A stretch of DNA of 12,715 bases. It comes from an uncultured Muribaculum sp. Lineage in GTDB: Bacteria > Bacteroidota > Bacteroidia > Bacteroidales > Muribaculaceae. Below the pieces are notes generated by a model, which was not told the origin of the DNA, searched no databases, and saw nothing but the letters and a program-made list of their open reading frames with translations. Shown piece by piece: positions 1-7,788 of this stretch. Position 1 is the first letter of the stretch, and each line of letters opens with the position of its first letter. Made by a program: the position numbers and the translations under genes. The stretch lies in NCBI GenBank assembly GCA_947573015.1, contig CANPDS010000035.1, positions 1-12,715 on the forward strand, in the 5' to 3' direction.

Positions 1-1180
1 CCCTTCTCCACGCAGCAAAAGCAGCAGCAGATAATTGCCGCGCATCAGTCAGCGAAGATGGTATGTATTCACAGACATCGACATTGTGCATACGGTAGTC
101 AAGCGAAGTATGTGTATATGAGTCCTGTGTACCAACTGTCAAGTCTCCACCGCCCAGAGGTAACGACATATAGACCTTTGCAGCCCATAAAGAAGATTTG
201 CGTCTGTCGGTTGAATTGACCTCCGCCGATATCTCCTCGGGATATTGCGTTGATACATAGTTATCGGTAATCGAGCGCATATAGTCTGCATCGAGATGAA
301 TCCGGTAATTTCCTAAAAACGTATTGTCATAATAAATGGATGCATTATGGCTAAATGATGACGTATTCCTGAAAATATCGCGCCTTATCACAGGATCAGC
401 ATTGATCCATTCCGATCCAAGGTTGGTAAAATCGCCATTCTCCGGATTAAAATGATATAAAGCACCAAATGACTGATCGCCGCATGAATGATTGAAACCG
501 GCTTTAACCAAAGCATTGGTCGAAGGATATGTGTTGTACTGTGAACTTCCAACGATCCTTTTGTAACCATCATATATCAACTTATTAGTAGTAGAGCCTT
601 TGATCAAAGAATTGTTGCGTGCAATGCTGCCCGTAGCGAAGATGTCCCAGTCTCCACACCTGTAATTCAGATCAAGCATATCGTTGACCGACCATTTGCG
701 ACGTACCACCCCTTCAAAACGTTCCACCACGGATAGTCCGTCAAGAAGACTCCGTCCGGTAGTAATACGCAGTACAGCACGTATGTCATTGCCGTACATA
801 GCTCCAGGCGCCATATCAAGTTCCACAGTCTTGATATTTGATGACAACAGTTGAGTCAACTCATCATCAGATAGCATCAGGCGTCCGTTGATATAAATCT
901 CCGGTGTGCCTTTACCTACTACATTTACGGCATTCTCGGCTACTGTGATCATAGGCAATTGGGCAAGAAGTTCCAATGCAGTGCCAATATTGCATAGATC
1001 AGAGCCTGAGATAGTGGAAACGAGTGTGGTACCACGGAGTTTTGTCACAGGATGCTTTGCAGTGATCACGACCTCGCGCAGTTCATTCATAATTGAGTCT
1101 GTAGATGCGGAGGTCTGTGCTACAGATAAGAAGGAAGATCCTGATATCAAGATCAGCATTGAAGTCAATCGTTGCATCAT
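1..1180 (-). CDS. TonB-dependent outer-membrane receptor / beta-barrel protein, partial (C-terminus beyond the left edge)
   Basis: An open frame runs from ATG at 1180 to the window edge with no stop, giving 393 codons. Residues 1-21 form a signal peptide with a plausible cleavage after SVA. A TonB-box-like stretch, REVVITA (about 35-41), follows. Residues about 45-142 look like a plug domain, including GTPEIYINGRLML (91-103) and an APGAMYGNDIRAVLRITT stretch typical of Bacteroidota receptors. From about 150 onward the alternating polar and aromatic pattern fits beta-barrel strands. Family members usually reach about 700-800 residues, so roughly half is missing. Unlike many Bacteroidota receptors it has no carboxypeptidase-regulatory-like domain before the plug, and it lacks an obvious SusD partner in the window. 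The role would be TonB-energised uptake through the outer membrane; the substrate is unknown. ATG at 1177 is an equally possible start. The gene follows two regulators and has its own strong promoter. Confidence 0.85.
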   Translation of the reverse strand, partial: MMQRLTSMLILISGSSFLSVAQTSASTDSIMNELREVVITAKHPVTKLRGTTLVSTISGSDLCNIGTALELLAQLPMITVAENAVNVVGKGTPEIYINGRLMLSDDELTQLLSSNIKTVELDMAPGAMYGNDIRAVLRITTGRSLLDGLSVVERFEGVVRRKWSVNDMLDLNYRCGDWDIFATGSIARNNSLIKGSTTNKLIYDGYKRIVGSSQYNTYPSTNALVKAGFNHSCGDQSFGALYHFNPENGDFTNLGSEWINADPVIRRDIFRNTSSFSHNASIYYDNTFLGNYRIHLDADYMRSITDNYVSTQYPEEISAEVNSTDRRKSSLWAAKVYMSLPLGGGDLTVGTQDSYTHTSLDYRMHNVDVCEYIPSSLTDARQLSAAAFAAWRR

Positions 1181-1211
1181 AAATAGTTCTTTTTTTACAA
1201 CTGTTTTGATG

Positions 1212-1243
1212 CAAAGTTAAGTTCAAGTTACCGTCACAACAAA
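1212..1243 (-). promoter_or_regulatory. Bacteroidota-type promoter of the TonB-dependent receptor
   Basis: On the minus strand TTTG (1243-1240) is followed after exactly 20 bp by TAACTTTG (1219-1212). These match the -33 TTTG and -7 TAnnTTTG elements known from Bacteroides. The inferred transcription start lies near 1205, giving a 5' leader of about 25 nt before the ATG at 1180. The promoter separates the receptor from the upstream regulator genes, so the receptor can be controlled on its own. Confidence 0.7.
1214..1231 (-). repeat. Two direct heptamers, 11-bp period, overlapping the -7 box
   Basis: Minus-strand GTAACTT (1231-1225) and TTAACTT (1220-1214) are direct repeats separated by 4 bp, which is an 11-bp period. 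A further AACTT lies between them in the phase 1223-1219. The second heptamer shares six bases with the -7 element. Streptomyces SARP activators are known to bind heptameric direct repeats about 11 bp apart close to the -10 box, and a SARP-like regulator is encoded just upstream. That this is its binding site is inference; part of the match is forced by the promoter consensus. Confidence 0.4.
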
Positions 1244-1249
1244 ATTTAC

Positions 1250-1264
1250 GGTCTGACAAAGACC
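1250..1264. promoter_or_regulatory. Inverted repeat GGTCT-N5-AGACC upstream of the receptor -33 box (operator candidate)
   Basis: A perfect 5-bp inverted repeat (1250-1254 and 1260-1264) with a 5-bp spacer lies 6 bp upstream of the -33 TTTG, a usual place for an activator. It overlaps one arm of a second, wider inverted repeat, ACCGT (1230-1234) and ACGGT (1248-1252), that brackets the -33 box. The arms are short and could arise by chance. A LuxR-like HTH regulator is encoded directly upstream and is one candidate ligand. Confidence 0.35.
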
Positions 1265-1335
1265 ATAGCAACAATCTGATTTTCAGTACAATTCATGCCA
1301 TCAGTCACAAAAAAGCTGACCGGTGTGCTCCTGCA

Positions 1336-2316
1336 TCAGAATTTAGACAGAAATAGAGACTTATGAGGCATTGATGATGCGGTGATCTTCGCTTTCAGGC
1401 GCGACTTCCTCTTATATGCCACATCTATACTCTCACCTATAAGCAGTGCAATCGTACGGTTGGATAATCCGCTCGCAAGATATACCATCATCCGATATTC
1501 ATCGGGCTTAAGCACATGGCATTCGTTACGGAAAAGTGCAAGCATCTCGCCATAACAGGCCTCCATTTCAGAGAATATCCCCTCATCAGCTTTCATGGCC
1601 TCGATATGTGCTTTCACCTTATCCACAATAGCTTTCTTTTCAGCTTTTGTGCCCTGCGACTCATAATATGTGCTGCAAAGCTCATCAATAATTCCAAACC
1701 GATTGATAAGCGTAGCAGATAATTGCGACTCCAGCACAGAACATTGCGACAGCTGAGCCGCCATACTCTCCCTAAGTCCGGATGCCTCCGAAATCAACGA
1801 CTCATTCATAGCTTCGTTCAACAACAACCGCTGACGCTGCCAAGAGATGACCCCTGCCGCCAATAGGAATACGAGGATAGCGGCGAAGATTAATCTCTCG
1901 GTGCGTATCCTCTCTTTATACAGCATGAACTCCTTCTCTTTCTGCATATAGAGCGCGGAAGAAAGAGCATCGGAAGTGCCGATCGCCGACATCTGCGACT
2001 TCAACCTCAACGCGCGGTCATATTCACGCGACAGATTGTGATCACCATAATAATCGATGGCTATATTTATGATAGTATCGGTAGGTGCGGCTATATTTTT
2101 GGCCACAAGCGCTTCGCTGTAAAGCAATGCCCAACGTGCCATTACCGCCGAATCGCCGAACGATGTCACATCGCAGGTATTGAGCAGATCGAATGCGCCT
2201 TCCGGATCGTGCGACAAAATAGCCTGCGCCTCATCGAGCATGTGCGGGACAGACGTATCCGAACAAGCGCAACTCACAGCAGCAAAAGCGATTATCAGAT
2301 ATAACAATACTTTCAT
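1336..2316 (-). CDS. Membrane-anchored LuxR-like helix-turn-helix regulator with probable lipobox
   Basis: A 326-residue protein. Residues 1-16 form a hydrophobic signal with a lipobox-like end, AVSC (Cys16; a second Cys is at 18). Residues about 22-125 are a helical, probably periplasmic, region reminiscent of the short TPR segments in similar Bacteroidota proteins. Residues 142-159 form a single membrane helix with Arg on both sides. A charged, coiled-coil-prone stretch (about 160-260) leads to a C-terminal HTH (about 268-312) with the LuxR-like pattern GLSNRTIALLIG followed by a basic recognition region, YKRKSRLKAK. The layout suggests a one-component regulator that senses in the periplasm and binds DNA from the membrane. 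It starts 42 bp after the SARP-like gene and probably shares its transcript. The receptor promoter lies just downstream and is the obvious candidate target. I do not recognise a named orthologue; the ligand is unknown. Confidence 0.75.
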   Translation of the reverse strand: MKVLLYLIIAFAAVSCACSDTSVPHMLDEAQAILSHDPEGAFDLLNTCDVTSFGDSAVMARWALLYSEALVAKNIAAPTDTIINIAIDYYGDHNLSREYDRALRLKSQMSAIGTSDALSSALYMQKEKEFMLYKERIRTERLIFAAILVFLLAAGVISWQRQRLLLNEAMNESLISEASGLRESMAAQLSQCSVLESQLSATLINRFGIIDELCSTYYESQGTKAEKKAIVDKVKAHIEAMKADEGIFSEMEACYGEMLALFRNECHVLKPDEYRMMVYLASGLSNRTIALLIGESIDVAYKRKSRLKAKITASSMPHKSLFLSKF

Positions 2317-2358
2317 ATCAACCCAATTTCAACAAAGCCTATGTTGTCAAATTACCAT

Positions 2359-4848
2359 TCAGCGACATATCTGCTGGAATGTACGTAGATATTTTTCTCC
2401 CATGTACTTGAAGTAACTTTTACAGAAGTTATCATATACAGTCATTGCCATGCTGGACATATGGCGCGAACATAATACATTGCATTTCAATTTCAAAGCA
2501 TCCTCACTAAGTTCATCGTGCATGAACATTGCATCGGCAATCTCAAGAAGGACATCCTTACTCATGGCATACCCATTGTGCGACTTTATCAGCTCGGAAA
2601 GGAAATTTATACACCGCTGTGAGAAATCAGCCTTGAAAGAATCAGCCCATGATGCCCTGATATTCGCCAACAGCTGTCCTTTCATAAGATAGGGTCTTAC
2701 TTTCTCCCATACCTCTTCAGGATTGTACCCCCCATTGCTTCCTGATACCGCATCCATAATACCAAACGCAATATCCACGTCATCAGATACTCCGTTGAAT
2801 TTAATCTTGTAATATTTATCATCAGAAACAATACTGACATCACCCACTTCCTGAAGCACGGTACGCAGACGTCGGATATACACGTTACGATTATTTCTGG
2901 CCGGCTGTGGCTCCATGTCTTTCCAAATTGTCTCATCAATATCATTCACAGCAACACCCTTCGGCGACCTCTTTGACATCAAAATCATGAATACGAACAG
3001 ATCGCGCATTTTCCCAGAAAAACGTGATGTGATATCCTCACCGAACTTACCGACAACATTAAAATTACCTATAAGCGAGATAGTAGGGCTGCCGGGCAAC
3101 TCTGATACAAAAACTGAATGCTCCTTATCAGAAGATGCTACAGATGCTACCAAATCACTCTCAACATGTTCGAAAGTACATTTCCGACGCCGCCTCATGA
3201 TCACAATGGCCACAATGATCAAAAAAAGCAACGAGCACACAATAATAACCGGAAGATGCCAACGATTACCGATCAGTTTATCTCCGACAGCCTTTTTAGC
3301 CGGTATAGCCTCAAGAGGAGCCTTTACTGAGTATACGCTCAGTTCATGAGACATGTCAACCATCCATCTGTCGATAACAAAGTAATATGTCCCATTGTGA
3401 TTGGAATAGAACAATTGCAATACAATGTCACGCATTGACATCGACAGCGCAAGCGGGAATGTCACATCAACAAATCCCGGATCAGTACGACTGATTCTTA
3501 TCATCTGGCCTCCATAACGGGTAGTTCCGATAATAAACGAATCGGTATCAGGCTCATAAATCATGGTCTGAGTGCAGATAAACTCATAATCCACAGTATC
3601 AAACTCCCATAATTTCTCACCGGCAAAAGTAGTCAGATCATATTCATATAGATCGTAATAATATCTGGATGGCAATTCCTGATGACCAGACTCATTGCCA
3701 TGTCCGCCAAATATATATAACTTATTTCCAACAATAGCCATAGAGCTTGCATTGCGTGGATGAGGCAGAGGTGATAACTGAACTTCCATGATACTGTCTG
3801 CCACAGTATCTACAATAAACATTGTATTATTGTAATTATGAAAGCCATATCCTCCGAACGCATAACCTACCCCATTTTCAAAAGCCCATGTATGGCCACC
3901 GTATGTGGCACCATCGTCATTAAACGTATCGCAATCCCATCTAAAGGATTCAAGATCACACCAAGCTATACGCCGGCTTCCGAGATTCAAGGACATTAGC
4001 CGTCCGTGGGGCATATAGAACAAGTTATTCGATTCGCGCATCACACGGAAACCGCGCGATATACTACGCTGTACAGCCGCAACCGTGTCGGCAAGCGAGA
4101 CAGTTGTCACTGTAGAGTCACCGACGATATAAAGCCGTTCCGTTTCAGGATCAAATGCTGTCTGAATCTGTTCGGATGTACTAAGGGAGTATCTAAGCTT
4201 CATACGCCGGTGTTCATCGACAATCCATGATGGATTTTTCGCTTTCGCCTCAACACCATGCACAGAATCCAACGAAATATCACCATTATGCTCCTTAAGT
4301 GGCCAGTAGAACTGCTGACGACCATTAACATATATCCTGATATCACGGATATCTACCGGCGCCACATCACGATGCGCCTGCTGACCGAAAGTCACCAAAA
4401 CCTCTTCAATCTTTTTCAGATTCCATGGAGCTGACACCACAGTATCGGCATCGCACAACAAAGATATTTTTGATCTTTTCTTATCGACAGCAACGGTCAT
4501 TGTAAATTCCTTATCAAGATCAATACGCTTGCCGGAAAAGAAACTATCGTTGATCACCAATACCGGTGATGTGCTATAGGACGGTATCATGACACGTATT
4601 TCAGTGCCATCATTTCCTTTTACTTCCAGAAAGTCACCATACTGATTGCTTTCCGGGCGTAACAAAACATTGAAACTCACACAAATGATATCTCCGGCCT
4701 TTATAGCGCGGTTCTCATTTATGAGCAACGTGGTACGTAGTTCAGGAGAATCGGCATGGGAATGAAACATGATGCCATAGTTCATGCCGAATATATTCAT
4801 GGTGCACAATAGCAATGTTGCAAATACAATGCTTTTCAGCCTCAACAT
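2359..4848 (-). CDS. Transmembrane one-component regulator: LamG-like + Kelch propeller sensor, SARP/BTAD-like DNA-binding half
   Basis: An 829-residue protein. Residues 1-21 are a signal peptide. Residues about 45-210 are beta-rich and look like a LamG/concanavalin-type domain. Residues about 225-510 form a propeller with Kelch-type signatures, such as AFGGYGFHNYNNT (330-342) and LYIFGGHGNE (377-386). Residues 531-551 are one membrane helix followed by RRRRK, which places the C-terminal half in the cytoplasm. Residues about 590-690 resemble an OmpR-type winged helix in the SARP arrangement (ISLIGNFNVVGKF at the start, then NVYIRRLRTVL at 655-665). Residues about 710-820 are helical and resemble the BTAD domain. 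No histidine kinase, ATPase or receiver domain is present, so this is not a hybrid two-component sensor. It probably responds to a periplasmic ligand and activates nearby genes. It has its own promoter and heads the regulator pair. The domain calls are by eye; the propeller is better supported than the LamG part. Confidence 0.8.
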   Translation of the reverse strand: MLRLKSIVFATLLLCTMNIFGMNYGIMFHSHADSPELRTTLLINENRAIKAGDIICVSFNVLLRPESNQYGDFLEVKGNDGTEIRVMIPSYSTSPVLVINDSFFSGKRIDLDKEFTMTVAVDKKRSKISLLCDADTVVSAPWNLKKIEEVLVTFGQQAHRDVAPVDIRDIRIYVNGRQQFYWPLKEHNGDISLDSVHGVEAKAKNPSWIVDEHRRMKLRYSLSTSEQIQTAFDPETERLYIVGDSTVTTVSLADTVAAVQRSISRGFRVMRESNNLFYMPHGRLMSLNLGSRRIAWCDLESFRWDCDTFNDDGATYGGHTWAFENGVGYAFGGYGFHNYNNTMFIVDTVADSIMEVQLSPLPHPRNASSMAIVGNKLYIFGGHGNESGHQELPSRYYYDLYEYDLTTFAGEKLWEFDTVDYEFICTQTMIYEPDTDSFIIGTTRYGGQMIRISRTDPGFVDVTFPLALSMSMRDIVLQLFYSNHNGTYYFVIDRWMVDMSHELSVYSVKAPLEAIPAKKAVGDKLIGNRWHLPVIIVCSLLFLIIVAIVIMRRRRKCTFEHVESDLVASVASSDKEHSVFVSELPGSPTISLIGNFNVVGKFGEDITSRFSGKMRDLFVFMILMSKRSPKGVAVNDIDETIWKDMEPQPARNNRNVYIRRLRTVLQEVGDVSIVSDDKYYKIKFNGVSDDVDIAFGIMDAVSGSNGGYNPEEVWEKVRPYLMKGQLLANIRASWADSFKADFSQRCINFLSELIKSHNGYAMSKDVLLEIADAMFMHDELSEDALKLKCNVLCSRHMSSMAMTVYDNFCKSYFKYMGEKYLRTFQQICR

Positions 4849-4879
4849 ATCTTCGTTTTATATATGCGCAATTATCCGA

Positions 4880-4910
4880 TAAAGTTACTTTTTTTCGGTT
4901 TAAAATCAAA
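4880..4910 (-). promoter_or_regulatory. Bacteroidota-type promoter of the SARP-like regulator
   Basis: On the minus strand TTTG (4910-4907) is followed after 19 bp by TAACTTTA (4887-4880), a 7-of-8 match to TAnnTTTG. The predicted start is near 4873, about 25 nt before the ATG at 4848. GTAACTT, the same heptamer as in the receptor promoter, lies here at 4888-4882. The promoter sits in the 76-bp gap after the acyltransferase gene and marks the boundary between the O-acylation operon and the regulatory unit. Confidence 0.55.
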
Positions 4911-4924
4911 ATCGAACATAAATA

Positions 4925-6463
4925 TCAATATTGCAAATATATAAAAGGCACTATTTTCGATGAACGCACCTGAATGATGACTATCAATACTACAGCAAGG
5001 ATCACCGCCTGCCACAAAGGAGTAAGGCTTATATAACCTTGACGCATACGATCGCTCCAGCTCCGTGGTGCAAAATGCATCATATAACCGGCAAGCATTA
5101 TGAGTATGACAGCCATATATCCCTCCCACAGTTGAGGAGCGACAGACATATGGAAATTAGTAAATATCTGTCCGACCATCTGCCCGACATGCTCCATAGA
5201 GCGGGCACGGAAGAACATAAATCCAATGGCCATGAGATTAAATGTAAGGAATATGTTCGCCACACGCCTCCACCATTGGTCACGGCGCACGCCAGCAGGT
5301 GCAGGGAAGGCCTTGCGCAAGGCCTTGTGTATCACAAGAAGCAATCCATTCCACGCACCCCATATGATATACATCCACGACGCGCCATGCCACAGACCAC
5401 CCAAAAGCATAGTATTGAACTGATTGGCATACGAACGTTTGGTTGAGCATCGGCTTCCGCCCATAGGTATGTAGAGATAATCGCGAAGCCATGTGGATAG
5501 CGAGATATGCCATCTTCTCCACCATTCAGTGGGGCTTTGCGATTTAAACGGTGCGTTAAAATTGTCTTTGAATGAAAAGCCAAGCAATAGTGCCAATCCT
5601 ATCGCCATATCGGAGTAGCCGGAGAAATCACAATACAACTGCAATGTAAAACCATACACCGCCATCAGATTTTCCAAACCGGTAAACATGGCCGGATTGT
5701 CAAACACACGGTCAACAAAATTACCGCTGATATAGTCGGCTATAATCACTTTCTTTATAAGTCCGGCCATGATCAGGAACAATCCGGCGCCAACCATGGC
5801 ACGTGTAGCCACCGGACGACGGCTGATCTGCGGAAGCATGTCGGCAGCTCTGACCACAGGTCCAGCCAGAAGAGGAGGAAAAAAGGTAAGGAAAAAGATG
5901 TAGTCAAGCAGATTTGTAGCAGGCTTCAACGTTCCACGATATATGTCAACGATATAGCTGATAGAGCGGAATGTAAAAAACGATATGCCGGCAGGAAGTA
6001 TTATATCAAGCGCATCAAACTTTACCGATGCAACGGATGCCAAGGATGAAAATATCAAATTGAGATACTTGAAATAAACCAGCATACCCACATTGACTAC
6101 CACATTAAGGGCCACAATGCCACGTCGCAACCACTCTTTAGTGGCCCTACCGAGCAGCAACCCGAGAATATAATCGGATATGCACACACCAAGCAATATA
6201 AAACAGCATTCGGCACTCGACTTATAGTAGAAGTATAGTGAGAACAATATAATACATACCATACGCGCGCCCGACCACCGGCTAAGCAACCGGTAGATAA
6301 AAAACAGAGCCACAATCAACAGTAGGAAAAGTCCGGTATTGAACAGCAACGGACTCATCGGATCATATAGCATCACAGAATGCAGACGTCCGGTATCTAT
6401 CCACGATGTTATCGCTTCCCATACACGATGAAGCGGAGTGACTATTTCGAGCAACGGAATCAT
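4925..6463 (-). CDS. MBOAT-family membrane O-acyltransferase (AlgI/DltB type)
   Basis: A 512-residue polytopic inner-membrane protein with about ten or more hydrophobic segments. MBOAT hallmarks are clear: FSGYSDMAIGLALLLGF (280-296), WWRRWHISLSTWLRDYLYIP (314-333, with His319) and GLWHGASW (356-363, with the likely catalytic His359). The C-terminus ends in a FIYLQY tail. In this family the enzyme takes an acyl group, usually acetyl, from a cytoplasmic donor and passes it across the membrane to a periplasmic partner or glycan. Here it follows two SGNH genes and overlaps the last one by ATGA, so the products are probably made in a coupled way and work together, as in AlgI/AlgJ/AlgX or PatA/PatB. 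The acceptor could be peptidoglycan, capsule or another surface polysaccharide; the window gives no polymer synthesis genes to decide. Confidence 0.92.
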   Translation of the reverse strand: MIPLLEIVTPLHRVWEAITSWIDTGRLHSVMLYDPMSPLLFNTGLFLLLIVALFFIYRLLSRWSGARMVCIILFSLYFYYKSSAECCFILLGVCISDYILGLLLGRATKEWLRRGIVALNVVVNVGMLVYFKYLNLIFSSLASVASVKFDALDIILPAGISFFTFRSISYIVDIYRGTLKPATNLLDYIFFLTFFPPLLAGPVVRAADMLPQISRRPVATRAMVGAGLFLIMAGLIKKVIIADYISGNFVDRVFDNPAMFTGLENLMAVYGFTLQLYCDFSGYSDMAIGLALLLGFSFKDNFNAPFKSQSPTEWWRRWHISLSTWLRDYLYIPMGGSRCSTKRSYANQFNTMLLGGLWHGASWMYIIWGAWNGLLLVIHKALRKAFPAPAGVRRDQWWRRVANIFLTFNLMAIGFMFFRARSMEHVGQMVGQIFTNFHMSVAPQLWEGYMAVILIMLAGYMMHFAPRSWSDRMRQGYISLTPLWQAVILAVVLIVIIQVRSSKIVPFIYLQY

Positions 6464-7788
6464 TTTGATGTGGATGTGTCAGTATTAGTCTTAGAGAAAG
6501 AATCACGCAAGGCATCATATAGCAACGTGCCCTGTATCGTATAACCTTTCACTGAATTATGTATACGATCACGAGCCATCATCGATGCCGCGATCCACTT
6601 TGCTGATGCACCGGCACCGCCGGCCACCTCATAAAAATCATAGACAGGAACATTATGCTCACGGCCATAGCGCAATATTACTTCGCGCATGGCTGCCACA
6701 CGTGGATTCACGGCATAAGTACGACGTGACCGACGTCCTTTGCGGCGCACACGTGATGAACGCTGACATTCCATCGGTGTAGTCAACAGAAAAGCAGCAT
6801 CCGGACATTCTTGGCGCATCCTCTCCATCATCACCCCGATCGAACTGTACATCTCATCGGATGTCATGCGGCTGAACGCCTCATTCGCACCCAGACTTAC
6901 CACAACCAGATCAGGCCGTAGCAACGACACACCTGAAGCAAATCCATCTACAGAATTATATGTGCCATAGGTAGCCCCATTATTACCGATGACATGGTAG
7001 AGCAATCCACCCGGTGTGCTACGTTCGAGCGACACTCCATATATAGCCTCATCGGAAGGTAATGAAACACCAAGAGAAACGCTTGCCACCGCTTGAGGCA
7101 ATTTTACCTTTGTAGACAGCGAGTCTGATGCAATATCCTCAAACTGGACTTCCGGCACAACAGCTGACACCTTTGGTGGAGCGCTATGGAATAGACGCAC
7201 AACATCGAATAGTTGTGGCGTGCCTGTACGTGATAAAGTAGCCAGCTCCAGCGTGCCTTTGCCCGACATTGGAGTAGTTGAGGTGCCGGTAAATCCCATA
7301 GGAGTAGCCCACGGCCGTTTCAAAAGCTTTGATGACACCCATACCCCCTCTGATCCTCGGAAAGAGTAATCGCGTGGTTCATTCGTGCCAGCCATTTTCA
7401 ATGGAGTGATCAATCCTCTGCCGGCATCACCATACTCTTTCTGCAAACGCCTACGCACTACCGAAGTAGCAAAATCAGCCTGCAAATGAGAATCGCCAAT
7501 ATGCACTATATTGACTTTTGAGCTATCGGTGGCGGATAATTTATCGCGCAGAGAGGTCCAATCAGCTCCATTGTATTGAATCTTATTGGCAGATTTGCGT
7601 ATGAACGACGGGATAACCACATCTTCATCGGGCAAAGATGCCGACACTGATGTCTCCACCTGCGGATTGATACGGATATCAGCATCATCGTCCGCCGGGG
7701 AGGATGATGACATCTGTGCATGAATAGGCATGATACCTAAACAGACAGCAATTGCAAACAGAAATATATGTCTAATTATCGAGTGCAT
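6460..7788 (-). CDS. Secreted SGNH/GDSL-type hydrolase or O-acetyltransferase partner
   Basis: A 442-residue protein with a signal peptide (1-24, cleavage after IHA). SGNH blocks are visible: HIGDSHLQ with nucleophile Ser100, a probable block II glycine near IGNNGATYG (267-275), SLGANEAF with Asn302, and DRIH with Asp407 and His410. The catalytic set is therefore complete. About 180 residues of beta-rich sequence separate blocks I and III and may be an inserted carbohydrate-facing domain. Residues 346-356 form an intense basic patch, eight of eleven residues Arg or Lys. SGNH proteins of this kind (AlgJ, AlgX, PatB) transfer or remove acetyl groups on periplasmic glycans. The gene overlaps the upstream SGNH gene by 17 bp and the downstream MBOAT by 4 bp, strong support for joint function. 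Transferase versus esterase cannot be told from the sequence alone. Confidence 0.87.
   Translation of the reverse strand: MHSIIRHIFLFAIAVCLGIMPIHAQMSSSSPADDDADIRINPQVETSVSASLPDEDVVIPSFIRKSANKIQYNGADWTSLRDKLSATDSSKVNIVHIGDSHLQADFATSVVRRRLQKEYGDAGRGLITPLKMAGTNEPRDYSFRGSEGVWVSSKLLKRPWATPMGFTGTSTTPMSGKGTLELATLSRTGTPQLFDVVRLFHSAPPKVSAVVPEVQFEDIASDSLSTKVKLPQAVASVSLGVSLPSDEAIYGVSLERSTPGGLLYHVIGNNGATYGTYNSVDGFASGVSLLRPDLVVVSLGANEAFSRMTSDEMYSSIGVMMERMRQECPDAAFLLTTPMECQRSSRVRRKGRRSRRTYAVNPRVAAMREVILRYGREHNVPVYDFYEVAGGAGASAKWIAASMMARDRIHNSVKGYTIQGTLLYDALRDSFSKTNTDTSTSK

Noticed and set aside
2317..2358. Promoter in the 42-bp gap before the LuxR-like gene (TAGGCTTTG)
   Set aside because: The -7 element has one base too many between TA and TTTG, and no TTTG lies at the right distance upstream. 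Co-transcription with the SARP-like gene is simpler.
2915..3349. Plus-strand open frame of 144 codons opposite the SARP-like gene
   Set aside because: It mirrors the winged-helix and membrane-helix coding region on the other strand and has no recognisable domain or promoter.
2359..4848. Hybrid two-component system sensor (HTCS), because of the periplasmic propeller and membrane helix
   Set aside because: No HisKA, HATPase or receiver motifs and no AraC-type HTH occur in the cytoplasmic part. The propeller has Kelch-like rather than Reg_prop-like signatures.
4876..4898. Imperfect hairpin CCGA...TCGG with an A/T-rich stem after the MBOAT gene, considered as a terminator
   Set aside because: The stem is only 4 bp, then a mismatch and 3 A-T pairs. 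No T-run follows on the minus strand, and the site overlaps the regulator's -7 box.
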